Positions 9,728-21,280 of a stretch of DNA of 58,147 bases are shown here, in pieces. A program made the translations under genes and the position numbers. Origin of the DNA: Candidatus Eisenbacteria bacterium. GTDB taxonomy: Bacteria; Eisenbacteria; RBG-16-71-46; SZUA-252. The first letter of the stretch is position 1. The number at the start of each line of letters is the position of its first letter. Location: contig VBOZ01000030.1 in NCBI GenBank assembly GCA_005893305.1, forward strand, positions 1 through 58,147, written 5' to 3'. Below the pieces are notes generated by a model. It was not told the DNA's origin, ran no database searches, and worked only from the letters and a program-made list of their open reading frames with translations.

Positions 9728-10309
9728 GTGCACTTACTTTCGGAGATCAAGAGGAAGTCGATCCACCTGGCTTCCCTCGCCATCCCCATCGGCTACTACC
9801 TCACGCCGGACTCCTGGATGCGCATCGGGGAGCGGGGCCTGCTCGCGCTGGTCATCGTGTCGCTCGCGATCGAGGTGTTCCGGCTGAATCACCCGCGGAC
9901 GCGCCACGTCTTCCGCCACTTCTTCGGGGAGCTGCTCCGGAATCACGAAGAGGCATCGCTGCTCGGCTCCACATATCTCCTGATCGCCTGCCTCCTCACG
10001 ATCCACCTCTTCCCGAAGCCGGTCGCGGTCCTCGCGCTCATGTTCCTGATCCTGGGCGATACGGTGGCGGCGATCGTGGGCAAGTGGATTGGCCGGGTGC
10101 GCCTCATCGGTGGGAAAACGCTCGAGGGCAGCATCGCCTGCTTCCTCGTCTGCTTCGGGCTCACCCTCCTCATGCCCGGCGTGCCCCCGATGGTGGGTCT
10201 GGTGGGAGCGCTGACAGCCACCCTCTTCGAGCTCCTCCCCATCCCCCTCGACGACAACTTCCGGATTCCGCTTTCGGCGGGCTTCGCCATGGAGCTTCTA
10301 CTTAGATAG
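9728..10309 (+). CDS. Integral membrane dolichol/phytol kinase-like (CTP-transferase family) protein
   Basis: 193 residues starting at GTG, mostly hydrophobic, with about six membrane segments. The segment GDTVAAIVGKWIGRVRLIGGKTLEGS is characteristic of the SEC59/VTE5/CdsA-like family, which transfers phosphate or CMP to lipid alcohols. The likely job is phosphorylation of a polyprenol or other membrane lipid alcohol, or an uncharacterised CTP-dependent lipid reaction; substrate cannot be told from sequence. Shorter than CdsA and lacking its full C-terminal signature, so I do not call it cdsA. The last gene before the secA promoter. Confidence 0.75.
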   Translation: MHLLSEIKRKSIHLASLAIPIGYYLTPDSWMRIGERGLLALVIVSLAIEVFRLNHPRTRHVFRHFFGELLRNHEEASLLGSTYLLIACLLTIHLFPKPVAVLALMFLILGDTVAAIVGKWIGRVRLIGGKTLEGSIACFLVCFGLTLLMPGVPPMVGLVGALTATLFELLPIPLDDNFRIPLSAGFAMELLLR

Positions 10310-10321
10310 GTCGTTTCCCGC

Positions 10322-10351
10322 TTGACACCCCCGGCCGGGGGCCCCTACCAT
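10322..10351 (+). promoter_or_regulatory. Sigma-70-type promoter of secA with palindromic spacer
   Basis: TTGACA (10322-10327), 18-base spacer, TACCAT (10346-10351). The spacer contains the perfect 14-base palindrome CCCCCGGCCGGGGG (10328-10341), which could be an operator or, read as RNA, the end hairpin of the preceding gene. Transcription would start near 10358, leaving a leader of almost 200 bases before secA. Confidence 0.65.
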
Positions 10352-10357
10352 TTTGCC

Positions 10358-10555
10358 CGAACGCACGTCAGACAAATCCGGAGGCATGTGCCTAAGTCCA
10401 CGAAATACAATCACTTAAAGGGACCATCCTGAGTGATCAACCCCGGCGGCCGGAGGCCCCTGGGGTTTCGCTGTATCAGGCTCTAAGCGTCTGGGAAGGC
10501 TCCTCGAACCCCCCCTCGGGACCCGCCGAGCGGATCCCCTGCATCTAAAGGTGGC
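10358..10555 (+). promoter_or_regulatory. Structured 5' leader of secA
   Basis: No convincing gene lies here. Visible structure: the short inverted repeat AGGCATGTGCCT (10382-10393); a hairpin with arms ATCACT/AGTGAT (10410-10415 / 10432-10437) and an inner AGGG/TCCT helix; and a second hairpin with arms AACCCC/GGGGTT (10439-10444 / 10462-10467) enclosing GGCC-GGA-GGCC. No T-run follows either hairpin, so they are not simple terminators. AAAGGTGG just before the ATG is the ribosome-binding site. Function is unknown; a leader controlling SecA level is a plausible reading. Confidence 0.45.
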
Positions 10556-13651
<3,096 letters not shown>

Positions 13652-13670
13652 ATGAGAGGGGGAACGCCTC

Positions 13671-14144
13671 ATGGATGACAGTATTCGGGAGATGATGGTT
13701 GTGATCGTCACGCAGCTGAAGGCGTATGTCGAAGGCAACGAGGACGCGCTCCTCGAGCTGACCGAGGTGCTCGACTCCGGGCGCTTCGATGCCGAGGTCG
13801 TGAACCGGGCCTTCGAGATGATCTTCAGCGCCCTCGAGCCGTACGCGCGGGAGGACTACGTCCCGGAGGCCGTGAAGGAGCGGTCCAGCGTCCGCGTGCC
13901 CACTGGCCCGGAGCGCGCCCTGCTGCTGACGAATCCTGCATTCGGCTACCTCTTCGGCCTGCTGGAGGGCGGGAAGGTGACGCCCGAGCAGTTCGAGGAG
14001 ATCCTGGTCCGCGCGAAGGAGATGGGCTCCTCCCTGGACAGCGAAACTCAGGCGAAGGAGCTTGCGACGGACGTCCTCATACGGTGGTTCGACGACGAGA
14101 ACGGGGTTTCCTTCTCCCAGTCGTCCTCGGCCTGGGTGCACTGA
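13671..14144 (+). CDS. smg: Smg-like protein (DUF494 family)
   Basis: 157 residues, the same length as E. coli Smg, with an AGAGGGGG ribosome-binding site before the ATG. The N-terminal part is helical (MMVVIVTQLKAYVEG); the C-terminal part VRVPTGPERALLLTNPAFGYL ... LEGGKVTPEQFEEIL aligns by eye with the Smg region that carries RIYTPEE and the following helices. In many bacteria smg sits next to topA or a topA-like gene, as here (topA starts five bases downstream). Molecular function is unknown. Assignment rests on length, helix pattern, a weak motif match and context, not on a database search. Confidence 0.65.
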   Translation: MDDSIREMMVVIVTQLKAYVEGNEDALLELTEVLDSGRFDAEVVNRAFEMIFSALEPYAREDYVPEAVKERSSVRVPTGPERALLLTNPAFGYLFGLLEGGKVTPEQFEEILVRAKEMGSSLDSETQAKELATDVLIRWFDDENGVSFSQSSSAWVH

Positions 14145-14148
14145 CAGC

Positions 14149-16596
14149 GTGAGCCCGAAACCCAAAGCGAAGAAGACAGCGGCCAAGACGAAGCCAACGG
14201 CGCCGGCGAAGCCGCCCGCGGCGAAGCCGGCCGAGCGTGCGTCCGCCGTCAGGGTGGTGCGCGGCGCGGCCGCGAAACGGAAAGGGTCCGCGGCGGGGAA
14301 AGCCGCGGCCAGAGTCGCCGCCACGAACGGCAAACCCGCCCGGAACGGCCGGAACCTCGTGATCGTCGAGTCTCCGGCCAAGGCGCGCACGATCCAGAAG
14401 TATCTGGGGGCGGGATTCGAGGTCAAGGCGTCGAACGGCCACGTGCGCGATCTTCCGAAGAGCAAGCTGGGCGTCGAGATCGAGAATGGCTTCGAGCCTT
14501 CCTACATTCTCATCAAGGGCAAGGCCAAGATCGTCAAGGATCTGAAGGCGAGCGCCCACCGGGCCTCGACCGTTTATCTCGCGCCCGATCCCGATCGCGA
14601 GGGCGAGGCGATCGCGTGGCACCTGGCCGAGACCCTGGGCAGCGACGCTTCCAAGATCCAGAGGCTCGCGTTCTACGAGATCACGAAGCGCGGGATCGAG
14701 GCGGCTCTCTTGAGCCCCCGCACCATCGACATGCAGAAGGTGCACGCCCAGCAGGCGCGGCGCGTCCTGGACCGCCTGGTCGGATACAAGGTCAGCCCCT
14801 TCCTCTGGAAGACGATCCGCTACGGGCTCTCGGCCGGCCGCGTGCAGTCCGTCGCGCTGCGGCTCATCTGCGAGCGCGAGGACGAGATCCAGAAGTTCGT
14901 GCAGAGGGAGTACTGGACGATCGACGCCGACCTCGCGAGCCCGAAAGGCGACGTCTTTCGCGCCCGCGTTCAGAAGAAGGGCGGCGAGAAGCTCGCGCTC
15001 GAGAACGAGGCGCAGGCGAAGGCGGAGGCCGCGGCGCTCGGTAAGGAGCGCTTCGTCGTTTCCAACATCCGCACCCAGGAGAAGAAGCGGAATCCGCTCC
15101 CGCCGTTCATCACGAGCACGCTCCAGCAGGAGGCGTTCCGGCGCTACAAGTACAGCGGACAGAAAACGATGGTGATCGCCCAGCAGCTCTACGAGGGGAT
15201 CGACGTCGGATCAGAAGGGTCGACGGGATTGATCACCTACATGCGTACCGACTCGACCCGCGTCTCGCCGGACGCGCTCGCCGAGGTGCGCGACTTCATC
15301 CGGTCGCAGTTCGGGGACGCCTATCTCCCGGCCGAGCCCCGGCAGTACCGCTCGAGGGAGACATCACAGGATGCCCACGAATCGGTGCGGCCGACGTCCG
15401 TCCTGCGCACGCCGGCCTCGGTGAAGAGCCATCTGGACCATGACCAGTATCGGATCTACGAGCTGATCTGGCAGCGCTTCGCCGCCTCGCAGATGAACCC
15501 GGCCCTGGTCCTCACGACGACCGCCGAGATCACCGCGGGTTCCTATCTCCTGCGCGCGTCGGGGAGCCGCGTGCTCTTTGACGGCTTCGCGCGGGCCTAT
15601 TCGACGACCCTGATCGAGGAGACGGGCCCTGAGGCGAGCAAGCTTCCGACGCTCGCAGTGAACGACGCGCTCGCCATGAAGGAGATTCTGCCCGAGCAGC
15701 ACTTCACCGAGCCCCCGCCCCACTACACCGAGGCGACGCTCGTCAAGACGCTCGAGGAGAAGGGAATCGGGCGACCGAGCACCTACGCGACGATCGTCAG
15801 CACGATCCTGAGCCGCGACTACGTGACGCGGGACCGCGGGAAGCTCGTGCCTACCGAGCTCGGCATGACGGTCTGGAAGCTTCTCGGCAAGATGTTCTCG
15901 GACGTGTTCGACGTGGAGTTCACGGCCCGGCTCGAGGGCCAGCTCGACCGGATCGAGACGGGGAAGGACGCCTGGACCGACGTCGTGTCGGGCTTCTACA
16001 CGCCGTTCCAGAGCGATCTCACGAAGGCGGAGTCCCAGCAAGAGAAGGTCCGCGCCTCCCTCGTCCAGGAGACCGAGACACCGTGCCCGAAGTGCGGCTC
16101 GAAGATGGTGAAGAAATTCGGGAGGAGCGGCCCGTTCCTGGCGTGCCCGCGATATCCCGAGTGCAAGGCGACGATGCCGCTCGAGGAAGAGGGCGTGCCG
16201 GCCGAAGCGCCGCCCACGGCGCTCTGCCCGATCTGCGGGAGCGCGATGCGGGTCCGGACCGGTCGCTTCGGCAAATTCCTCGCTTGCTCGACATATCCCG
16301 AATGCAAGGGGACCCGGCCATTCACGCTCCAGATCGCGTGCCCGAAGTGCGTGCAGGGCGAGCTGGTGGAGCGGCGGACCCGGCGCGGAAAGCCGTTCTA
16401 CGGATGCAGCCGCTATCCCGAGTGCGATTTCGCGATCTGGGATCGTCCCGTGAAGCAGAAGTGCCCGAATTGCGATTCGCCGATTCTCGTCCAGAAGCAC
16501 ACCAAGTCGAAGGGCGACTTCCTCCAGTGTCCGAAGTGCAAGACCCGTGTCGAAACCGAGTCGACGGAAGCGCTGAGTGGAACGCTGGATCGCTGA
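14149..16596 (+). CDS. topA: DNA topoisomerase I with Lys/Ala-rich N-terminal tail and four zinc fingers
   Basis: Relaxes negative supercoils. GTG 14149, five bases after smg, is taken as the start (815 aa); upstream open frame is out of phase with coding logic. Residues 1-~68 form a Lys/Ala/Pro-rich, histone-H1-like tail not found in E. coli TopA. The Toprim domain begins NLVIVESPAKARTIQKYLG and has DPDREGEAIAWHLAE; the active-site tyrosine is Tyr364 in LITYMRTDSTRVS. The C-terminus has four Cys4 zinc-finger repeats starting CPKCGSKM, CPICGSAM, CPKCVQGE and CPNCDSPI. The 3' end overlaps xerC by 20 bases. Confidence 0.97.
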   Translation: MSPKPKAKKTAAKTKPTAPAKPPAAKPAERASAVRVVRGAAAKRKGSAAGKAAARVAATNGKPARNGRNLVIVESPAKARTIQKYLGAGFEVKASNGHVRDLPKSKLGVEIENGFEPSYILIKGKAKIVKDLKASAHRASTVYLAPDPDREGEAIAWHLAETLGSDASKIQRLAFYEITKRGIEAALLSPRTIDMQKVHAQQARRVLDRLVGYKVSPFLWKTIRYGLSAGRVQSVALRLICEREDEIQKFVQREYWTIDADLASPKGDVFRARVQKKGGEKLALENEAQAKAEAAALGKERFVVSNIRTQEKKRNPLPPFITSTLQQEAFRRYKYSGQKTMVIAQQLYEGIDVGSEGSTGLITYMRTDSTRVSPDALAEVRDFIRSQFGDAYLPAEPRQYRSRETSQDAHESVRPTSVLRTPASVKSHLDHDQYRIYELIWQRFAASQMNPALVLTTTAEITAGSYLLRASGSRVLFDGFARAYSTTLIEETGPEASKLPTLAVNDALAMKEILPEQHFTEPPPHYTEATLVKTLEEKGIGRPSTYATIVSTILSRDYVTRDRGKLVPTELGMTVWKLLGKMFSDVFDVEFTARLEGQLDRIETGKDAWTDVVSGFYTPFQSDLTKAESQQEKVRASLVQETETPCPKCGSKMVKKFGRSGPFLACPRYPECKATMPLEEEGVPAEAPPTALCPICGSAMRVRTGRFGKFLACSTYPECKGTRPFTLQIACPKCVQGELVERRTRRGKPFYGCSRYPECDFAIWDRPVKQKCPNCDSPILVQKHTKSKGDFLQCPKCKTRVETESTEALSGTLDR

Positions 16597-17494
16597 TTAC
16601 CTCCGCCACCTCGAGGAGCACCGCCGCTGCTCGAGCGCGACGGTGCGCGCCTATCGGGACGAGCTCAACCGGCTCAACGCGTTCGCCCGGTCGCGCCTCA
16701 AGCGGGCGGCCCGCGTCCCGGAAGACCTGACGCCGGAGCTGGTCACCGCGTACGCCGCGGCCCGATCGCTCGAGCGGACCGACGCGAAGCGGCCCATCGC
16801 GGCGCGGACGCTCGCGCGATCGCTCGCCGCGGTGCGCTCCTTCCTCCGATTCATGGAGCGGCGCGGACACCCGACCGCCACGACGCGCGGCGCCTTGCCG
16901 CGCGTGTCCTTGCCCCAGACGCTGCCTGCCTCGATCTCGGAGACGGCTCTGAACGCCCTCCTCGATGACCTCGCGGGGAGGATCCCTGCGGACGACTCCC
17001 GCTCGCTGCGCGCCCTCGCGACCGTCGAGTGCCTCTACGGCGCGGGACTCCGCGTGGGAGAGCTGGCCGGGCTCACCCGGAACCGGCTGGACGAGCGGCG
17101 CCACCTCGTACGGGTCCTGGGAAAGGGAAGCCGCGAGCGCGTCGTCCCCGTGAGCCGGCGCGCCGTGGCGGCGCTCCATCGCTACTGGGCCGCCTTGGGA
17201 CGTGTGCCCGAGCCCGCGGAGGCGCTCCTACCGGGGGCGCGCGGGCGAGGCGTGACGGCGCGGACGCTGGAGCGCGACGTGACGGCGATCCTGGGCCGCC
17301 TGGGCCCTAGCGCCGCGACGCACGCCCACGCGCTCCGCCACAGCTTCGCGAGCCACCTCCTCGACCGCGGCGCCGATCTGAGGGCGGTCCAGGAGCTGCT
17401 CGGCCACCAGAACCTCGCCACCACCCAGATCTACACGCACGTCACGCGGCGCCGCCTCAAGGCGGCCTACTCTCGGGCCCACCCGCGGGCGTGA
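16577..17494 (+). CDS. xerC: Tyrosine recombinase XerC
   Basis: Resolves chromosome dimers at dif with XerD. 305 residues from GTG, overlapping topA. The N-terminal SAM-like DNA-binding domain (YLRHLEEHRRCSSATVRAYRDEL) is followed by the catalytic domain: Arg in GAGLRVGELAGL, Lys in LGKGSRERVVPV, HALRHSFASHLLDRG, then GHQNLATTQIYTHV with the nucleophilic Tyr. The topA-xerC arrangement is common in bacteria. A second recombinase of the same type is encoded at 26493-27422; which one is functionally XerC or XerD is assigned from neighbours and similarity only. Confidence 0.9.
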   Translation: MERWIADYLRHLEEHRRCSSATVRAYRDELNRLNAFARSRLKRAARVPEDLTPELVTAYAAARSLERTDAKRPIAARTLARSLAAVRSFLRFMERRGHPTATTRGALPRVSLPQTLPASISETALNALLDDLAGRIPADDSRSLRALATVECLYGAGLRVGELAGLTRNRLDERRHLVRVLGKGSRERVVPVSRRAVAALHRYWAALGRVPEPAEALLPGARGRGVTARTLERDVTAILGRLGPSAATHAHALRHSFASHLLDRGADLRAVQELLGHQNLATTQIYTHVTRRRLKAAYSRAHPRA

Positions 17495-17537
17495 GCAAGC
17501 CGCGGCCGCGGAAACCACCACCCAGGGGGCGCGACGC

Positions 17538-18527
17538 ATGAATCCGGACCTTTTGTCGTTTGTCGATCTGACCCGGGCCGACGTCGACCGGCTCTTCTCG
17601 GTCGCGGCCAAGCTCAAGGCCGACCTCCGCGCGGGTCGAAAGCACCAGGAGCTGGCCCAGAAGTCCCTGGCGCTCATCTTCCACAAACCCAGCCTCCGCA
17701 CCCGGCTGTCGTTCGAGGTCGCGATGACGCAGCTGGGCGGGGAATCGGTGTTCATCACCGATCGCGAGATCGGGATCGGCTCCCGCGAGCCGGTCCAGGA
17801 CGTGGCGAGGGTCCTCTCCGGCTACGTCGACGGGATCATGATCCGGACGTTCGATCACCAGCTCGCCGTGGGCCTCGCGCGCCACGCCAGCGTGCCGGTG
17901 ATCAACGGGCTGACCGACTGGCTCCACCCCTGCCAGGTCCTCGCCGACCTCTTCACGCTCTACGAGAGGAAGATAAACCTCGACCGCATCGTCGTCGCCT
18001 ACATCGGTGACGGAAACAACGTGGCCAACTCCTGGGTGGAGGCGGCCGGGCTCTTCGGGCTCACCGTCCGGATCGCATGCCCCGAAGGTTACGATCCCGA
18101 CCGGAACCTGATCGCGCAGGTGGAATCGGCGGGGCGGGGGAAGATCGAGATCCACCGATCGCCGGCCGCTGCAGCGGAGGGGGCCGACGTCCTCTACACG
18201 GACGTCTGGGCGAGCATGGGCCAGGAGGCGGAGCGCGAACGGCGTCTCCCGATCTTCCGTCCCTACCAGATCAACGCCGAGCTGCTCCGCCGCGCGAAGC
18301 CGGGCGCGGTCGTGCTCCACTGCCTCCCGGCCCACCGGGGCGAGGAGATCACGGACGACGTTATGGAGGGGCCGCAATCGGCGGTATTCGATCAGGCCGA
18401 GAACCGGCTCCACCTCCAGAAGGCGATTCTCTACCTGTGGCTCGGCAAGTCAGCCGCTCCTCGGAAAACGAAGACAACGAAGGCGAAGAAGAAGCCGACG
18501 GCCGCGAAGGGACGCCGGCGCCGGTGA
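17538..18527 (+). CDS. argF: Ornithine carbamoyltransferase with Lys/Arg-rich C-terminal tail
   Basis: Makes citrulline from ornithine and carbamoyl phosphate (arginine synthesis). 329 residues with a strong AGGGGGCG site upstream. The carbamoyl-phosphate loop is SLRTR (52-56; STRTR in most), with WLHPCQ following; ornithine-binding motifs are DVWASMGQE and LHCLPAHRGEE (His261-Cys262). These distinguish it from aspartate carbamoyltransferase. The last ~22 residues (KTKTTKAKKKPTAAKGRRRR) form a basic tail that is unusual for this enzyme and recalls the tail on TopA. The stop overlaps the next start as GTGA. Confidence 0.95.
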   Translation: MNPDLLSFVDLTRADVDRLFSVAAKLKADLRAGRKHQELAQKSLALIFHKPSLRTRLSFEVAMTQLGGESVFITDREIGIGSREPVQDVARVLSGYVDGIMIRTFDHQLAVGLARHASVPVINGLTDWLHPCQVLADLFTLYERKINLDRIVVAYIGDGNNVANSWVEAAGLFGLTVRIACPEGYDPDRNLIAQVESAGRGKIEIHRSPAAAAEGADVLYTDVWASMGQEAERERRLPIFRPYQINAELLRRAKPGAVVLHCLPAHRGEEITDDVMEGPQSAVFDQAENRLHLQKAILYLWLGKSAAPRKTKTTKAKKKPTAAKGRRRR

Positions 18528-19579
18528 GAGGTCGGATCCTCCTTGCCGCCGCGGCGATCCTGATCGGCGGCGGTCTCGGGGGATGCGCCCGCTCCATCTT
18601 CCCCCCCGGGGGTCCGATCGACGTCATCGCTCCCCGCGTGATCGCGGCGGCGCCTCCCGACAGCGCGGTTCGGTTGCCGGTCGACTCGCCGGTCGAGATC
18701 ACGTTCTCGGAGACGATGGACCGGACGACCGTCCGCGACGGGTTTCGAATCTACCCGCCCGTGGGACGGCAGACCTTCGATTGGAGCGGGCGGAGGGTCC
18801 GGGTCGTGTGGGATCGGCCGCTCTCCGAGCGCACGACCTACATCGTTCTCCTGAGCGGGACGATCCGCGACGCGCGGAGCGTGCCGATGAGGAACGCGGT
18901 GACGCTCCACTTCAGCACGGGCGATTCCCTCGACCGGGGAAGGATCTCGGGAGTGCTGCGGGCGAAGACGCTTCGGCGGGCCGGAGTTCCGATCCTCGCG
19001 TTCCCGGACTCGCTGGGGCCGCGCCCCGACACGATGGAGGTCGTTCCCACCTACGCGACCGAGACCGACACCGGGGGTGTTTACTCGCTCGGAGGTCTCC
19101 CCGCGAATCGCGGGTTCACGGTCCACGCGTTCTACGATCGCAACTCGAACGGGTCGATCGATCCCGAGACCGATCTGATCGTGAGCTACCCCTCTCCGAT
19201 CCGCTTGACGCCGGAGAGGATGGAAGCCGATAGTATTAATATCGTCGCGGTCGATCCCAAGGCGCCGGCGATCCTGAGCGGAAAGATCGTCACGCCCGAC
19301 TCCACCGCGCGCTTCCGTATCGAGGCGGTCGAGACGACGGACTCGACGCTCTTCCGGCGGGTGGAGCGCGTTGGCCCGGGCGCGTACGCGGTCCGGGTAC
19401 CGGCGGGGACGTACCGGCTGTCGGCGACGCGGTTGCCCGCGGCCGAAGACGAGAAGCCGGGACCCACGTTCCGGCGCGACGAGCCGGTCGAGGCGAAGCC
19501 CGAGGAGGAGTACGGTCCGTTCGAATTCGATTTCAGCTCCGTACCTGCCCGGGAGCGGGCCGCGCCTCCTCCCGAGTAA
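18524..19579 (+). CDS. Ig-like (Big_5-type) domain lipoprotein
   Basis: 351 residues from GTG 18524, overlapping argF by four bases. The start gives a lipoprotein signal with the lipobox LGGC (Cys21). Residues ~35-130 look like a bacterial Ig-like (Big_5) domain: PPDSAVRLPVDSPVEITFSE ... LSERTTYIVLLSGTIRDARS. A carboxypeptidase-regulatory-like segment follows (YSLGGLPANRGFTVHAFYDRNSNGSIDPETD, with a calcium-like DxNxNGxxDPxxD loop). The C-terminal tail is Glu/Pro-rich. Such proteins are envelope lipoproteins of unknown role in FCB-type bacteria. Its position between argF and dapA suggests co-transcription, not shared function. Confidence 0.8.
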   Translation: MRGRILLAAAAILIGGGLGGCARSIFPPGGPIDVIAPRVIAAAPPDSAVRLPVDSPVEITFSETMDRTTVRDGFRIYPPVGRQTFDWSGRRVRVVWDRPLSERTTYIVLLSGTIRDARSVPMRNAVTLHFSTGDSLDRGRISGVLRAKTLRRAGVPILAFPDSLGPRPDTMEVVPTYATETDTGGVYSLGGLPANRGFTVHAFYDRNSNGSIDPETDLIVSYPSPIRLTPERMEADSINIVAVDPKAPAILSGKIVTPDSTARFRIEAVETTDSTLFRRVERVGPGAYAVRVPAGTYRLSATRLPAAEDEKPGPTFRRDEPVEAKPEEEYGPFEFDFSSVPARERAAPPPE

Positions 19580-19592
19580 CGAGGACTAGAGC

Positions 19593-20498
19593 ATGACCGA
19601 TCCCAAGACCATGTTCGAAGGAGTCGGCGTCGCGTTGGTGACGCCGTTCCGAAAGGGAGCCGTGGACGCCACGGCCCTCGCGCGCCTGACCGAGCACCTG
19701 GTCGAGAAGGGAATCCGCTCGTTCTATCCCTGCGGCTGCACCGGGGAAGCGACCTCGCTGACACGGGAGGAGCGGGCGCGCGTGATCGCGGCGGTGATCG
19801 AAGCGGCGAAGGGAAAGGCGTCGGTGATCGCCGGGACGGGAACCGCGACCACCGACGAGACGATCGAGCTCTCCCGCGAGGCGATCCGGCTCGGCACGGA
19901 CGGCGTGATGGTGATCACGCCCTACTCCTGCCGCCCGACTCAGGAAGGGCTCCTGGCCCACTATCGGGCCGTCGCCGACGCGATCGACCGCCCGATCGTT
20001 CTCTATAACGTTCCCTCGCGAACCGGGGCGTCGATCACGCCCGAGACGGTCGCCCGTTTGGCCCAGCACCCCCGCATCGCGGCCATCAAGGAGGCGAGCG
20101 GATCGCTCGACCAGTCGAGCGCGATCCGCACGCTCTGCGACATCGCCGTGCTGTCCGGGGACGACTCGCTCTATCTCCCGCTCCTCGCGGTCGGCGCGCG
20201 CGGCGTCGTCTCGGTGGCGGGGCACCTGATCCCGGCCGAGCTGGTCGCGATCCACCGCCATTTCCGCGCCGGGCGCGTTCAGGACGCCGAGGAGATTCAT
20301 CGCAAGTATTTCCCGCTCTTGCGCGCGCTCTTCATCGAGACGAATCCCGGCCCCTTGAAGCACGCGCTGGAGCGGCTTGGATTCACCGCCGCGGAGCTTC
20401 GCCTCCCGCTCGTCCCCGTTCGCCCCGATACGGCCACCGCCATCGACCAGACGCTCGAGAAACTCGGCCTTCGCGCGCCCGCGCGCGCGGCCGGCTGA
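19593..20498 (+). CDS. dapA: 4-hydroxy-tetrahydrodipicolinate synthase with altered proton-relay residues
   Basis: Condenses pyruvate with aspartate semialdehyde in lysine/DAP synthesis. 301 residues; a TIM barrel of the DapA/NAL superfamily. The Schiff-base lysine is Lys166 (IKEAS), Tyr138 is in LYNVPSRTG. Aligning to E. coli DapA with a constant offset of five, Tyr133 and Lys161 are kept, but Thr44 is Cys49 (CGCTGEA) and Tyr107 is Ser112 (TPYSCRP). Those two positions belong to the catalytic triad in characterised DapA. Direct linkage to dapB supports the DapA role; a related aldolase specificity is the alternative. Confidence 0.88.
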   Translation: MTDPKTMFEGVGVALVTPFRKGAVDATALARLTEHLVEKGIRSFYPCGCTGEATSLTREERARVIAAVIEAAKGKASVIAGTGTATTDETIELSREAIRLGTDGVMVITPYSCRPTQEGLLAHYRAVADAIDRPIVLYNVPSRTGASITPETVARLAQHPRIAAIKEASGSLDQSSAIRTLCDIAVLSGDDSLYLPLLAVGARGVVSVAGHLIPAELVAIHRHFRAGRVQDAEEIHRKYFPLLRALFIETNPGPLKHALERLGFTAAELRLPLVPVRPDTATAIDQTLEKLGLRAPARAAG

Positions 20499-20506
20499 CC
20501 CCGGGC

Positions 20507-21280
20507 GTGGCCGAAGTTCCGCTTCTCCTCTACGGCGCGACCGGCCGGATGGGGCGCGCCGTGCGCGAGTGCATTCCCGAGTTCCCGGAGCTCCGTCTTC
20601 GAGCCTGCGTCGCCCCGCGAAAGCCGACGGCGGCCCCTGCTTCGGGGGGCACGAGCTGGTTGACGCCGGATGAGCTTTCGAAGGATGCGTCGCGCAGCGG
20701 GCTCCCGGACGATCTGGTGATCCTCGACTTCAGCCTGGCCGCGGGCACGGCGCGGCTCGTCGAGATCCTCTCGGAGTGGCCGCACGCGCTCGTGGCCGCC
20801 ACGACCGGGTTGGACGCGGCCACCGAATCGCGGCTGACGGCGCTCGCGACGCGGGCGCCGGTGCTCCGGGCGCCTAATCTGAGCCTCGGAATCGCCGTCG
20901 CGCAGGCACTTCTCCGCGCGCTTCCGCCTGCAGCGCGCGGGGTCTTCCAGGCGGAGATCGTCGAGCACCACCACGGCACGAAGAAGGACGCGCCGAGCGG
21001 CACCGCGAAGGCGCTTGCTGCGCTCTTGCGTGGCCCAGCGGAGGGAGGGGGAGCGGGGCCGCAAGCACGGGAGATCCCGATCCATTCGATCCGCGGGGGG
21101 ACCGTCCCGGGCACGCACCGCGTCGTCCTGAGCGGCGCGGGGGAGACGCTCGAGATCGTTCACACGGTCTACGACCGCTCGGTCTTCGCGCGCGGCGCGC
21201 TCCGTGCGGCGCGCTTCCTCCACCGCCGCGCCCCGGGGAGCTACACGATCGACGACGTGCTGCGGGAAGGGGGCGCGTGA
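20507..21280 (+). CDS. dapB: 4-hydroxy-tetrahydrodipicolinate reductase
   Basis: NAD(P)H-dependent reduction following DapA. 257 residues from GTG, eight bases after dapA. The Rossmann motif is GATGRMGRAV near the N-terminus; the substrate-binding/catalytic motif EIVEHHHGTKKDAPSGTA is complete, as is the C-terminal GGTVPGTHRVVLSGAGETLEIVH. Length is normal. Its presence makes the preceding aldolase a lysine-pathway enzyme in spite of the substitutions noted there. The stop overlaps the next start as GTGA. Confidence 0.95.
   Translation: MAEVPLLLYGATGRMGRAVRECIPEFPELRLRACVAPRKPTAAPASGGTSWLTPDELSKDASRSGLPDDLVILDFSLAAGTARLVEILSEWPHALVAATTGLDAATESRLTALATRAPVLRAPNLSLGIAVAQALLRALPPAARGVFQAEIVEHHHGTKKDAPSGTAKALAALLRGPAEGGGAGPQAREIPIHSIRGGTVPGTHRVVLSGAGETLEIVHTVYDRSVFARGALRAARFLHRRAPGSYTIDDVLREGGA

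Noticed and set aside
10439-10468. secA leader hairpin considered as a Rho-independent terminator
   Set aside because: Followed by TTTCGCTG rather than a T-run and located before, not after, a gene.
10310-10555. Possible tRNA gene before secA
   Set aside because: No T-loop, anticodon arm or acceptor pairing could be assembled.
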